From NCBI RefSeq assembly GCF_013450295.1, contig NZ_SKBR01000002.1, forward strand, positions 1,884,501-1,948,500: DNA of 64,000 nt. The letters run 5' to 3'. The number at the start of each line of letters is the position of its first letter. The first letter of the stretch is position 1. The notes under the pieces were generated by a model, which saw only the letters and a program-made list of their open reading frames with translations, made no database searches and was not told the origin of the DNA. This stretch comes from Streptomyces sp. AJS327. GTDB lineage: Bacteria; Actinomycetota; Actinomycetes; Streptomycetales; Streptomycetaceae. Shown one piece after another: positions 17,176 to 31,275 of the stretch. A program made the position numbers and the translations under genes.

Positions 17176-17369
17176 GACCCCTCCAGCGTCAGGGCCCCCG
17201 CCGGGCAGGCGGCGACGGCGTCCGCGACCGCCTCCCGGTCGGCCGCGTCGACGTCGTCGATGAGTGTCAGGACCTTGCCGTCCTCGCTGAGATCGAACAC
17301 GTGTGGTGCGGCGACGACGCAGTTGGCGTAGCCCTGGCACTTGTTCAGGTCGACCGAGATGGCGCTCAT
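17172..17369 (-). CDS. Small [3Fe-4S]-type ferredoxin
   Basis: A 65-residue ferredoxin with NKCQGYANC (Cys-x5-Cys) and ACPAGAL. This is the three-cysteine pattern of [3Fe-4S] ferredoxins that usually serve actinobacterial P450s. Here it lies between a Rieske oxygenase (28 bp upstream) and a ferredoxin reductase (4-bp overlap), so it most likely carries electrons to the Rieske enzyme. It could also support the P450 encoded at 29.6-30.8 kb. Confidence 0.92.
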   Translation of the reverse strand: MSAISVDLNKCQGYANCVVAAPHVFDLSEDGKVLTLIDDVDAADREAVADAVAACPAGALTLEGS

Positions 17370-17397
17370 GTCGGTTCCTCTTCTCGTCCGGTTCCGG

Positions 17398-18507
17398 TCA
17401 GGAGGTCAGGGAGGTGTAGGCCCGCCTCATGAACGCCCGCAGCGGGCTCTCGCTGTCCAGCATCAGGCGGCCGGTGGGGATCCGGCGGGACTGGTAGCCG
17501 ATCTGCTGTACCTCGGTGGCCCGCTGGTCCTCGATGAGCGTCTGGTCCCACATCTTCAGCCACTCCTCGACGACCGCCGGGTCCGATCCGGGCTTGGAGT
17601 ACATGTCGACGTAGGCGAAGGACCGGTCGTGACCCCGCGGCACGATCGTGCCGATGAAGCCGACGTAGTCGTCCAGCGCGAAGAACGACGACGGAAAGGT
17701 GAAGGCGAACCGGAAGCCCTTGAGACCGGTGGGGTCGACCCCGCCGGGAAGCCACTTGATGGGACCGTCGTGCCAGATCGTGTGCTCGCCGGACTCCAGG
17801 AGGTAGTCGTCCGGGGTGACGTGGTACGTCTTGCCGAAGCTGGTGCGGTGCAGCGTCGGGCAGTGGTAGCACTCGACGGCGTTCTCCGCCCAGATCTTCC
17901 AGTTGCACGCCATGTCGTACTCGTAGCGCACCTCGAACCGGTAGTCCCGCAGGTCCGCGTTGAGCTGGTCGGTCCGGGGGCGGATCTCCGCGGTGAGGTC
18001 GCGCAGCGGCTCGGCGTCCGGGTCGGGGTTGACGAACACCCACTGGTCCCACCGCTCCACGGAGACCCGGGCCAGCGAGATCGTCGAGCAGTCGAACCCG
18101 GGCTCGCGGTCGGAGCGGGGAGCGGACCTCAGCTGACCGTCGAGTCCGTAGGTCCAGCCGTGGTACGGGCACTGCAACAGCGGCTTGTTGCCGCTGCCTT
18201 CCGCCAGCGAGTGGAGCCGGTGGCGGCAGACGTTCACGAAGCCGTTCAGCTCACCGTCGCGTCCGCGCGTGATGATGATCGGCGTGTTACCGGCCTGCGT
18301 GACGGTGTAGTCGCCGGGCTTGGCGAGTACCGACTCATGGCACGCGTACAGCCATGACCTGGAGAAGATCTTCTCCTCCTCCAGCTCGTGCACCTCGGGA
18401 GCCAGGTACAGCTCGGCTGGCAGCGTGTGGCCACGGTCCAGCCCGTCCAGGATCTCCGCGTCGGAGGGCAGACCGTACTTCTGGCGGACGGCTTCGAGAG
18501 TCATCAC
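17398..18507 (-). CDS. Rieske non-heme iron oxygenase, alpha subunit
   Basis: A protein of 369 residues that would hydroxylate an aromatic ring or oxidatively demethylate a substrate. The Rieske [2Fe-2S] motif is present as CRH followed 17 residues later by CPYHGW (about residues 94-117). The mononuclear iron site is in ENAVECYHCPTLHRTSF. No beta subunit is encoded nearby, which fits the single-subunit oxygenase group. Starts at GTG 18507 and ATG 18504 are both usable; GAGGA precedes them. It leads an operon with ferredoxin, reductase and an ABM protein. Two inverted copies of a TACGCAT motif lie in its promoter region. The substrate is unknown. Confidence 0.92.
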   Translation of the reverse strand: MMTLEAVRQKYGLPSDAEILDGLDRGHTLPAELYLAPEVHELEEEKIFSRSWLYACHESVLAKPGDYTVTQAGNTPIIITRGRDGELNGFVNVCRHRLHSLAEGSGNKPLLQCPYHGWTYGLDGQLRSAPRSDREPGFDCSTISLARVSVERWDQWVFVNPDPDAEPLRDLTAEIRPRTDQLNADLRDYRFEVRYEYDMACNWKIWAENAVECYHCPTLHRTSFGKTYHVTPDDYLLESGEHTIWHDGPIKWLPGGVDPTGLKGFRFAFTFPSSFFALDDYVGFIGTIVPRGHDRSFAYVDMYSKPGSDPAVVEEWLKMWDQTLIEDQRATEVQQIGYQSRRIPTGRLMLDSESPLRAFMRRAYTSLTS

Positions 18508-18535
18508 GGCACATCCTCACTCAATCGAGTACGCG

Positions 18536-18599
18536 ATGCGTAGAAAATCTTCCACCTGGCTGTGCAAGTTATGGGGATGATGCCTTACGGTTTACGCAT
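18536..18599. promoter_or_regulatory. Putative AsnC-type operator in the Rieske/alcohol dehydrogenase divergent promoter
   Basis: ATGCGTA (18536-18542) and TTTACGCAT (18591-18599) are inverted copies of one motif across the region between the divergent operons; TTACG also occurs at 18585. The same TTACGCA core is tandemly repeated before the asnC-type gene and found inverted before the permease operon. Binding by that regulator is inferred. Confidence 0.55.
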
Positions 18600-18704
18600 A
18601 GGTCAATCAGTGGTGGGTTCGGTCCACGCGACGAGCACCGCGGAGCCGACCGGCGACCGCGACCCGCGCGGGACCGGCCCGCCACACACCCAAGGAGGTC
18701 TGTC

Positions 18705-19733
18705 GTGAGAGCAGTACGGGTGCACGAATACGGCTCGCGACCCCAGCTGGACACCGTCGACGAACCCAGGGTCAGCGGGCCGTGGGACGTGCTGGTCGAG
18801 ATCGGTGCCGCCGGTCTGTGCCGCACTGACCTGCACATCCTGGAAGGGCAGTGGGACGGCATCCAGCACCCCGACCTGCCGTACGTGCTGGGGCACGAGA
18901 ACGCGGGCTGGGTGAGGGAGGTCGGCGCCGCCGTGACCAACGTGTCGGTCGGTGACGCCGTGATCCTGCATCCGCTCGTCACGTGCGGGCTCTGCGCGCC
19001 GTGCCGCCTCGGCCAGGACTCCCACTGCGAGAGCTCCACCTTCCCCGGCCTCAACGTCGACGGGGGAATGGCCGAGTACATGCTGAGCAACGCCCGCGCG
19101 GTCGTGAAGCTCGACGAGGGCCTGACCCCCCGCGACGTGGCCGCGCTCGCCGACGCCGGGCTCACCGCCTACCACGCGGTACGCAAGGCCGTCCCGCTGC
19201 TGCACCCCGGCAGCCACGCCGTCGTGGTCGGCGCCGGGGGGCTTGGGCACATCGGTATCCAGGTGCTGGCGGCGCTGACGTCCGCCCGCATCACCGTCGT
19301 CGACAGTTCTCCGAGCGCGCTGGAGCTGGCCCAGGGCCTGGGAGCGCATCAGGTGGTGCGGTCCACCTCCGAGGAGGCGGTACGGGAGAGCGTCGCCGAC
19401 ATCACCCGGGGCGGCGCGGACGTCGTCTTCGACTTCGTGGGCGAGCACGGCACCGAACTCACCGGCCCGCAGCTGCTGCGGAACCGTGGCCACTACTACA
19501 CGATCGGCTACGGCGGCGAGGTCCGGCTGCCCACCCTCGACCTCATCTCCCGCGAGATCAACGTGATCGGAAACCTCGTCGGCACCTACAACGACCTGGT
19601 GGAACTCATGACTCTCGTCGCGCAGCGACAGGTGTCCCTGCACACCCGGGTCTACCCGCTCGACGAGGTACAGCGGGCGATCGACGACCTCGACTCCGGT
19701 CGCCTGGTGGGCCGCGGAATCCTGGTGCCCTGA
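18705..19733 (+). CDS. Zinc-dependent alcohol dehydrogenase (MDR superfamily)
   Basis: A protein of 342 residues that would oxidise an alcohol with NAD(P). The catalytic zinc ligands are seen in LCRTDLH and LGHENAGWV. The structural-zinc loop TCGLCAPCRLGQDSHCE has four cysteines, and the coenzyme motif is VVGAGGLGHIG. The GTG at 18705 is preceded by AAGGAGG, which sets the start. It is divergent from the Rieske operon and just upstream of an AsnC-family gene. It probably handles the alcohol formed by the oxygenase pathway. Confidence 0.93.
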   Translation: MRAVRVHEYGSRPQLDTVDEPRVSGPWDVLVEIGAAGLCRTDLHILEGQWDGIQHPDLPYVLGHENAGWVREVGAAVTNVSVGDAVILHPLVTCGLCAPCRLGQDSHCESSTFPGLNVDGGMAEYMLSNARAVVKLDEGLTPRDVAALADAGLTAYHAVRKAVPLLHPGSHAVVVGAGGLGHIGIQVLAALTSARITVVDSSPSALELAQGLGAHQVVRSTSEEAVRESVADITRGGADVVFDFVGEHGTELTGPQLLRNRGHYYTIGYGGEVRLPTLDLISREINVIGNLVGTYNDLVELMTLVAQRQVSLHTRVYPLDEVQRAIDDLDSGRLVGRGILVP

Positions 19734-19875
19734 CTCCCCACGCGTGACCCGTCCGGTGTGACCCGGACCTTCTCAGGGGGCCGTCTCCGTTTCGACGGGG
19801 GCGGCCCCCGGACGTCCTCCCGTCCCCGCGAGGCCAGCCCGATGGACGGGGGATTCCCCGGATGGCCGTACGGGG

Positions 19876-19889
19876 TTACGCATTACGCA
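19876..19889. promoter_or_regulatory. Tandem TTACGCA motif before the AsnC-family gene
   Basis: TTACGCATTACGCA is an exact head-to-tail pair of a 7-mer, 31 bp before the GTG of the regulator gene. It matches motifs at the two other promoter regions of this locus, which suggests autoregulation. Inference from position and repetition. Confidence 0.55.
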
Positions 19890-19920
19890 ACCGCCCCCGG
19901 CGTTCGCTACGATCACACCC

Positions 19921-20448
19921 GTGAGATGGACGAGTGGCAACGCAGACGACGAATCCCTGCCCGAGACCAACGAGAGCGTGCTGGACTCGACCGACAGCAG
20001 GATTCTGAACCTGTTGCAGCTCAACGGCCGTATGTCCTACCGGGAGATCGCCCGGAAGCTCGGGGTCTCCGAGGGCACGGTGCGCGGACGGGTCGGCCGG
20101 CTCCAGTCGGCGGGCGTGCTGACCATCGCCGCGATCGCCGACCCCTTCAAACTCGGTTACAGCGTCCTGGCGTTCACCCTGCTCAAGGTGGACCTCGGTC
20201 AGCAGCAGTCGGTCATCGACGAGCTGACCACCTGGGACGAGGTCACCTACATCTCCTCCTGCACCGGCCGTGCCGACCTGTACGTGCAGTTCGTGTGCCG
20301 CAACCGCGACCACCTGTGGCAGCTGCTGTCCCGTCGCCTGCCCTCCGTCGAGGGCGTCACCGACGCGGAGACCTTCCAGGAACTCAAGATGCACAAGGTC
20401 TCCTACGTCTACCCCACCATCGGCGAGGGCGCCGCGGCCAGCGAGTAG
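19921..20448 (+). CDS. Lrp/AsnC-family transcriptional regulator
   Basis: A protein of 175 residues with an N-terminal helix-turn-helix (RILNLLQLNGRMSYREIARK, LGVSEGTVRGRVGRLQSAGV) and a C-terminal RAM-like effector domain (LAFTLLKVDLGQQQSVIDEL, TGRADLYVQFVC, TFQELKMHKVSY). The start is GTG 19921, with about 25 residues before the first helix. Members form octamers that sense amino acids or other small molecules. It lies between the alcohol dehydrogenase and the permease genes and is the only regulator in this catabolic locus, so it probably controls all three transcription units through the shared TTACGC motif. Confidence 0.92.
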   Translation: MRWTSGNADDESLPETNESVLDSTDSRILNLLQLNGRMSYREIARKLGVSEGTVRGRVGRLQSAGVLTIAAIADPFKLGYSVLAFTLLKVDLGQQQSVIDELTTWDEVTYISSCTGRADLYVQFVCRNRDHLWQLLSRRLPSVEGVTDAETFQELKMHKVSYVYPTIGEGAAASE

Positions 20449-20506
20449 GCGAGGACCCGTGCGGCCGCTCCGTCCGTCAGGCGGGGTCTCGCTCGGACGT
20501 CCGCCG

Positions 20507-20543
20507 CGCTCAGCCCGCCCGGGTGGTCCGGGCGGGCTGAGCG
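20507..20543. terminator. Bidirectional hairpin between the asnC-type gene and the permease gene
   Basis: A perfect 16-bp stem (20507-20522 with 20528-20543) with a GTGGT loop lies between these convergent genes. Confidence 0.75.
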
Positions 20544-20621
20544 GAGGCACTGGCCAGGGAGGCCGCCTCACGTACCGGCCCCATGCCGGAGCCCTCCGCG
20601 AGGGACCGTCACCGGGGCGGG

Positions 20622-22076
20622 TCAGGTCTTCGGTGCCACGGACACGTCCGTCACCGGTTCCGCGCCGCCCTGCTCGGAGCGCTCCAGGCGCCTGCTCCAC
20701 AGCCGCCCCAGCACGGTGTAGACCACCGCCGCCACCAGCACGGCGGGCAGTGAGGCGGTCAGGTACTTGAACAGGTCCGACCGCGGTTCGTAGGTGACGG
20801 GGTTCAGCAGCAGCTGGTAGGTCAGGCTTCCCAGCGCGAGGGCGATGATTCCGGCGGGGTTGAATCCGCCCAGGTACCAGTAGCACGAGGTCGAGTTGTG
20901 GCGGTACAGGCCGGAGATCCGCAGCGATCGGCGACGTCCCATGAGGTACCAGTCCGCGATCTGGATGCCGACCATCGGCGCGATCATCAACCCGATGAAG
21001 GCCATGAAACGGTCCACGTTGTCGTAGAACTCCGTGGCGAAGAAGAGGACGACCACCAGCATCGGCGACAGCACGACCGCGGCCACCACCCTCCACCGCA
21101 GACGACTGCTCACTTGCGGAATCTGGAAGACACCCAGTGTGGCCACGTAGGCCCCGACGAGCGTCGAGCCGATGTTCGCGAAGGCCACGAAGAGCAGGAC
21201 GATGACACCCCCCACGTCACCGGCCACCTTCGGGGCCCAGACGGTCGGATCCGCCTCGCCGGTGGTCAGCGAGGAGTACAGGCTGACGATGGCCACCACG
21301 ACCCAGGCGACACCCAGCCCCAGCATGGATGGCAGCACCGCCTTCCGCGCGGTGTCGACCATCCGCACCATCCCGCCCATGTACGTCCACCAGCCCCAGG
21401 TGCTGACGATCAGCAGCTCGACGACCGAGGTGTAGTTGAGCAGCCGGTCCGGGGAGGGGGCGAGCGGCTGGGCGGAGAAGATCTCGCCGGACCCGTGCGC
21501 GCGGAACAGCACGACCAGCAGGTAGACCGCCATCAGGGAGATGGCGATGGCGATGACGGGGCCGACCTTCTGTAGCGACTTGGCCCCTCGGCTGACGAGT
21601 ATCCACACCAGCACGATGCCGACCACGGAGAACACCGTCGCCGCGGTCGATCTCGCGGAGGAGTCGATCAGGCCGGTGACCTCCAGGATGGATGCCGCGG
21701 ACCGTCCGAAGAAGATCATCAGGACCGCGTTCCAGCCCAGGGCCGTGGCGTACTGCATGAACAGCGCGAGGTAGCTGCCCCGGATACCCAGCTGCGGTTT
21801 GGTCGAGATGACGGTCTCGATGCCGTGCTTGGTGCTGACCGGAATGGTGGCCAGGGTGACGAGCAGCTGGCCGATCAGGCCGCCGGCGAGCATGGCCGCC
21901 ATGCCCATCTTGGCGTTGAGGTACGACGCGGAGGAGCCACCCACGACGAAGGACCACGTCGCGATCCCGGCCGTCGCGCACACCGTGCCCAGCACGAATC
22001 CGTTCCAGTTCCGCTCACCGAGGGGAACGGGGAGGCTGGACCTCGGAATCCTGATCATCCCCGACCCGCCCTTCAC
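20622..22076 (-). CDS. NCS1-family permease (purine-cytosine permease type)
   Basis: A membrane transporter of about 484 residues with roughly twelve hydrophobic helices. The N-terminal GERNWNGFVLGTVCATAGIA, the KHGIETVISTKPQLGIRGSY loop and the IQIADWYLMGRRR loop suit the nucleobase:cation symporter-1 family. Members import nucleobases, hydantoins, allantoin, vitamins or other N-heterocycles by sodium or proton symport. GTG 22076 is preferred because it overlaps the upstream stop as GTGA and lies 5 nt after GGAGGG; GTG 22082 is the alternative. It shares an operon with a tiny membrane peptide gene. It probably brings in the substrate of the neighbouring Rieske pathway. Confidence 0.9.
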   Translation of the reverse strand: MKGGSGMIRIPRSSLPVPLGERNWNGFVLGTVCATAGIATWSFVVGGSSASYLNAKMGMAAMLAGGLIGQLLVTLATIPVSTKHGIETVISTKPQLGIRGSYLALFMQYATALGWNAVLMIFFGRSAASILEVTGLIDSSARSTAATVFSVVGIVLVWILVSRGAKSLQKVGPVIAIAISLMAVYLLVVLFRAHGSGEIFSAQPLAPSPDRLLNYTSVVELLIVSTWGWWTYMGGMVRMVDTARKAVLPSMLGLGVAWVVVAIVSLYSSLTTGEADPTVWAPKVAGDVGGVIVLLFVAFANIGSTLVGAYVATLGVFQIPQVSSRLRWRVVAAVVLSPMLVVVLFFATEFYDNVDRFMAFIGLMIAPMVGIQIADWYLMGRRRSLRISGLYRHNSTSCYWYLGGFNPAGIIALALGSLTYQLLLNPVTYEPRSDLFKYLTASLPAVLVAAVVYTVLGRLWSRRLERSEQGGAEPVTDVSVAPKT

Positions 22077-22219
22077 AGCCACCCTCCGATCAGCAGCAGG
22101 GCGGGCAGCAGGACGCCGAGCAGCCCGAGCAGGACGTAGTCCGCCCGGTACAGCTCGTCACCGACCGGAGCGGAGTCCAGTTCCGTAGGATTGAGCAGAA
22201 TGATCTCTTCGTCGGACAT
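22073..22219 (-). CDS. Small single-helix membrane protein of the permease operon
   Basis: A 48-residue protein: an acidic N-terminus (SDEEIILLNPTELDSAPVGD) followed by one hydrophobic helix (YVLLGLLGVLLPALLLIGGW). GGGAG precedes the ATG at 22219. Its stop overlaps the permease start, with the permease ribosome-binding site inside its last codons, so the two are translationally coupled. Small membrane partners that stabilise or regulate a transporter are known in several families; that role is inferred here. I do not recognise a named family. Confidence 0.72.
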   Translation of the reverse strand: MSDEEIILLNPTELDSAPVGDELYRADYVLLGLLGVLLPALLLIGGWL

Positions 22220-22766
22220 GGGGGCTCCCGTCTCAGACGCCGACGCGAGCGCGGACGCCGCGCTCACCATCCATGCCGCGTAACAGGATGAGGCTTTGAT
22301 TACGCGTTCATGGCGAGAGAATGGCACTGGTTGCGCGAATGGTCAATGGATTCCCGGGTTGACACCCAGTCCGCGTAGGCGAGGGGGATGTGGGCGGGCG
22401 AGGTGACCGTGGCCGGATGAGTGCGAGGGAACGCGTGCGGCCGGGGGTCTGGTGGCCGCGTGGGTACGCCGGGCCGGCTGACGTGGCGACGGGACGCGCG
22501 GTGCCGCCCGATCCGGCGGCCGAGGGTGGGGGATCCGGGCCCGTGCTGAGGGCGCGGCGGTCCGATGCCGTCCGGGACGCGGGGGCGGGGCCGCCGCACC
22601 CCCGGCTCCGCCCGCCGTGGGGGTCAGCTGGGTGCGGGGCGCCCGGCCGTCCGTGCGACGTCCCGGTTCATGTCGTTCCACCTGGTGGGCACCGGTGGCC
22701 AGCGGTGGAGGTGATGATCGTCACACCTCCCGGCTGGCATTGGCGCGGTCATGAGGCTCTGGCACC
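22220..22766. other. Intergenic region of 547 bp between the catabolic locus and the polyketide cluster
   Basis: The left end holds the promoter and motif copies of the permease operon. A TTGACA hexamer occurs at 22359-22364, but no well-spaced -10 box follows it. The rest is Gly/Arg/Pro-type GC-rich sequence with no convincing gene. It probably marks the left border of the biosynthetic cluster. Confidence 0.5.
22278..22305. promoter_or_regulatory. Inverted TTACGC motif before the permease operon
   Basis: GCGTAA (22278-22283) and TTACGC (22300-22305) form an inverted pair with a 16-nt spacer about 60 bp upstream of the small membrane protein gene. The same core occurs at the Rieske/alcohol dehydrogenase and asnC promoters. 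Regulator binding is inferred. Confidence 0.5.
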
Positions 22767-23897
22767 ATGTCGCCGTCCGACGCGTGCACAGGTATCGAAG
22801 TGGATCGGGGAACGAGGATCGGCACCGTGATGGAGAAGGTCGAACTCGCCGCGACACAGGCGGGCTTCACCCTCGATCCCGCCCAGCGCACCGCGGCCGG
22901 GCGGCTGGCCCGGCTCGACGCGGAACTCACCCGCAAACGCCGTCTCTTCGGCGCCAACCCGCCTCCCCGGGGCGTCTACCTCTGGGGACCGGTCGGACGG
23001 GGCAAGAGCTGGCTGGCCACGGCCTTCTTCGAGGCCGTCGACGTACGGCAGAAGCGCCGGGTGCACTTCCACGAGTTCTTCCGCGAGTTCCACGCCGCCT
23101 ATGCGCGTCACCGCGCCGACCGCCGCGCCTGCGAACTCGCCGTGGCCGAACTCCTCGACGGCTGCCGCTTCCTGTGCTTCGACGAGTTCCACGTACACGA
23201 CCCGGGCGACGCGATGATGATGGGGCGCGTCCTCACCTCGCTCTTCGAGCAGAACATCACCCTGCTCACCACCTCCAACTACCCGCCCGCCGGGCTGATG
23301 CCGAACCCCGTCTACCACCACATGGTCGAGCCGCTCATCACGCTGCTCGAAAGCTCCATGGACACCGTCGAGGTGGCCGGACCCACCGACTACCGCGCCG
23401 AGAGCCGCCCCACGGAAGCGCGGACCGAGTTCCAGCGCGGTGGGTATCTCTGGCCGGGCACCGCACGGCAGTTGACGGCCGCCGGACTCGTACGACCCGG
23501 ACCGGACGAGCGGTGCGGCGTCGAGACCGGCGGTCGCGAACTCCCCGCACTCGCCGTGCGGGAAGCGCAGGTGTGGTTCGACTTCGCGGAACTGTGTGAC
23601 GCGGCGACCTCCACCATCGACTACCTCTCGCTCGCCGACCGTTTCGACCACTGGGTGCTGTCCGGGCTTCCCCGGATGACCGGCGGCAGCCGGGACGCGG
23701 CCCAGCGCTTCGCCAACCTGGTCGACGTCCTCTGTGACCGCGACGCCCGCTTCCATCTGATCGGCGAGGCACCCCTGGAGGAGTGCCTGCGCGGCGAGGC
23801 ACTGCCCATCGACATCAACAGGACCGCCAGCCGCCTCCGGCTGCTGCCGGTGCTCGCCGCCCCCGAGGACGTCGGGGCGGCCGCTGCGGACGCATGA
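22767..23897 (+). CDS. ZapE/AFG1-like ATPase
   Basis: A P-loop ATPase of up to 376 residues of the AFG1/ZapE family. The Walker A motif is GPVGRGKSW, the Walker B motif is CRFLCFDEFHVHD, and the sensor-1 region LLTTSNYPPAGLMPN is typical of the family; the C-terminal INRTASRLRLLPVL is compatible. ATG 22767 and ATG 22830 (MEKVELA) are both possible starts. In bacteria ZapE acts on the division ring under stress; mitochondrial AFG1 acts in protein quality control. It ends 62 bp before the first PKS gene on the same strand, so it may be cotranscribed with it. A biosynthetic role is not established, and it may simply be the cluster's neighbour. Confidence 0.85.
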   Translation: MSPSDACTGIEVDRGTRIGTVMEKVELAATQAGFTLDPAQRTAAGRLARLDAELTRKRRLFGANPPPRGVYLWGPVGRGKSWLATAFFEAVDVRQKRRVHFHEFFREFHAAYARHRADRRACELAVAELLDGCRFLCFDEFHVHDPGDAMMMGRVLTSLFEQNITLLTTSNYPPAGLMPNPVYHHMVEPLITLLESSMDTVEVAGPTDYRAESRPTEARTEFQRGGYLWPGTARQLTAAGLVRPGPDERCGVETGGRELPALAVREAQVWFDFAELCDAATSTIDYLSLADRFDHWVLSGLPRMTGGSRDAAQRFANLVDVLCDRDARFHLIGEAPLEECLRGEALPIDINRTASRLRLLPVLAAPEDVGAAAADA

Positions 23898-23959
23898 ACC
23901 GGCGCGCCGGGAACCTCTCCGGCTCCGCCGACGCACGGTTTCCGAGAAAGGCGAAATCC

Positions 23960-29503
<5,544 letters not shown>

Positions 29504-29509
29504 GCCCGG

Positions 29510-29583
29510 CCCCGGGCGTCCGGGCCCGGGGAGGATCGTGTGCACGGCCGGTGCCGGACCCCCGCGTGGTGGCCGGCACCGGC
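29510..29583. terminator. Hairpins between PKS1 and the P450 gene
   Basis: Two stems fill the 84-bp gap between these convergent genes: CCCCGGGC (29510-29517) with GCCCGGGG (29524-29531), and GCCGGTGCCGG (29547-29557) with CCGGCACCGGC (29573-29583). Confidence 0.65.
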
Positions 29584-29587
29584 TCGC

Positions 29588-30814
29588 TCAGCCCTTGCTG
29601 AGGCGGACCGGAAGCCGCTCCAGGCCCTGCATCATGAAGCTCCTGCGCCAACGCAACTCGCTGTCGGGAACGGCGAGTTCGATGTCCGGGTAGCGGGTCA
29701 GGAGGTGGCGCAGGGCGATCTCCAGCTCCAGCCGGGCCAGCGGGGCCCCGACGCAGTAGTGGACGCCGTGACCGAAACCCAGGTGCCCGGTGGGGGAACG
29801 CCGCACGTCGAGCTGGTGGGGGCAGACGAACTGGGTCCCGTCCCGGTTGGCCGAGCCGAGCAGCACCGAGACGTACTCACCGGTGCCGATGGTGACGCCG
29901 CCCAGTTCGAAGGGCTCGGTGGCGAAGCGCAGCGTGGCACGGTTGCCCGGCCCCTCGTAGCGGAGGAACTCCTCGTTGGCGCCCGGTATGAGCGAGTGGT
30001 CGTCGCGCAGCGCGGCCAGCTGCTCGGGGTGGTTGAGCAGGGCGCGCAGCCCGTGCCCGATCATGTTGACGGTGGTCTCGTAGCCGGCCACGACCATCAG
30101 GAAGACGGTGGAGACCAGCTCCACGTCGGACAGCCGCTCCTCCTCGTCCCGGGCCTGGATCAGCGAACTCACCAGGTCCTCGCCCGGACGCTCCCGCTTC
30201 CGCGCGATCATCTCGGTAATGTGCTTGCCGAACAGCGCCATGTTGTCCCGGGCGTTCTCGTTGTCGTCCGACATGATCGCGGCGGTCAGCCCCACGAGCA
30301 CCGGGAAGTGCTCCTCGTCGATGCCGAGCAGCTCACCCAGCACCCGGACTGGGAAGCGTGAGGTGTACTCCGCGACCAGGTCCACCGAGCCGTCCGGGGA
30401 CGCGGCGGCTACGGCCTCGGTGGCGTCGAGCAGCTCCGAGCTGATCGCCTCGATGACCGGTTCCAGCTTCTTCACGCTGCGGACGGTCAGGGCCTTGTTG
30501 ACCAGTTTCCGCAACCGAGTGTGATGGGGCGGGTCCATGTTGAGCATGTGCTGGCCCACCGAGCTGTGCTCGGCACGCGGGATGCCGCCCTCCGTCATTT
30601 CCCGGTCGAAATAGCCGAGTTGGACCGAGGCGTCGAAGTCCTTGGAGAGCGAAGGGTGGGTGAGCGCCGTGCGCGCTTCCTCGTAGCTGACCACCGCCCA
30701 GACGCGCAGGCCGCTGGGGAGCAGCATTCGGTGCACCGGGCCCCCGGACTGCAACGCCTGGTACGCGGGGTAGGGGTTGGTGAGGAACTCGTCGTCCATG
30801 ATCGGCAAACTCAC
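29588..30814 (-). CDS. Cytochrome P450
   Basis: A soluble class I bacterial P450 of 408 residues. The heme-binding stretch is FGHGVHYCVGAPLAR with ligand C354. The I-helix oxygen-activation motif is VVAGYETTV and the ExxR motif is EEFLR. The GTG start at 30814 has AAAGGAG at 6-nt spacing. Bacterial P450s of this CYP105/107-like type hydroxylate or epoxidise macrolides and other secondary metabolites. It faces PKS1 and is divergent from PKS2, so it is very likely a tailoring enzyme of this polyketide. No dedicated ferredoxin lies beside it; the ferredoxin at 17.2 kb could serve. Confidence 0.93.
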   Translation of the reverse strand: MSLPIMDDEFLTNPYPAYQALQSGGPVHRMLLPSGLRVWAVVSYEEARTALTHPSLSKDFDASVQLGYFDREMTEGGIPRAEHSSVGQHMLNMDPPHHTRLRKLVNKALTVRSVKKLEPVIEAISSELLDATEAVAAASPDGSVDLVAEYTSRFPVRVLGELLGIDEEHFPVLVGLTAAIMSDDNENARDNMALFGKHITEMIARKRERPGEDLVSSLIQARDEEERLSDVELVSTVFLMVVAGYETTVNMIGHGLRALLNHPEQLAALRDDHSLIPGANEEFLRYEGPGNRATLRFATEPFELGGVTIGTGEYVSVLLGSANRDGTQFVCPHQLDVRRSPTGHLGFGHGVHYCVGAPLARLELEIALRHLLTRYPDIELAVPDSELRWRRSFMMQGLERLPVRLSKG

Positions 30815-31275
30815 CCGGAACTCCTTTGTCGGTATTCGGCTGCGGTGGGGGCCGTCGGCCGGAGTGTCCGCCTCCGGCTGTGGTGAATGTCCAGAAAAGG
30901 TCGCCCTCTTCCTCGGTGAACTGTCGCCCGCTTCGGCGTCGACGGCAGCTACGGGAAGGGTGCGCCCGTGATGGCTGGAGGGTACAGTCGCCCGCCGTGA
31001 ACGGACAGCCGGAGGCGGTCCGCGCCGGGGTACGGCGGCCGCGGCGGTTCGCTTCGGTGGCGGTGCTCCGCTTGATCCATGGCTTCAACTCGCAGGTGAG
31101 AGTGGGGGCATGGGCCTGAAAGCGTCAAGAGGGTCACACGTGTTGCCCTGCGGTCGCGCGTCGCTTAGTCTCGCCCCCGGCGGCTGGCTGGATCTTCCGG
31201 TCCGCCGCCTGCCGGGGCTCAGAAGGTGCCTTTCCCGGTTTATGACTTTGACTGATCGAGTGGGGGGTCAATGCA
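30815..31275. other. Divergent promoter region between the P450 gene and PKS2, 461 bp
   Basis: This should drive the P450 gene to the left and the whole PKS2-to-PKS3 operon to the right. It is richer in A and T than the coding DNA. One promoter-like pair is seen at 31143-31171. I find no convincing extra gene; the short frames here lack good start sites. Confidence 0.6.
31143..31171 (+). promoter_or_regulatory. Candidate sigma-70 type promoter for the PKS2 operon
   Basis: TTGCCC (31143-31148) and TAGTCT (31166-31171) are 17 bp apart, close to the TTGACA/TAGRRT pattern of the main Streptomyces sigma factor. It would give a leader of about 100 nt before the GTG of PKS2. Proposed by eye only. 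Confidence 0.4.

Noticed and set aside
22359..22381. Promoter at the TTGACA hexamer upstream of the ATPase gene
   Set aside because: The nearest -10-like sequence is only 11 bp away, too close for a working promoter, and no better one follows.
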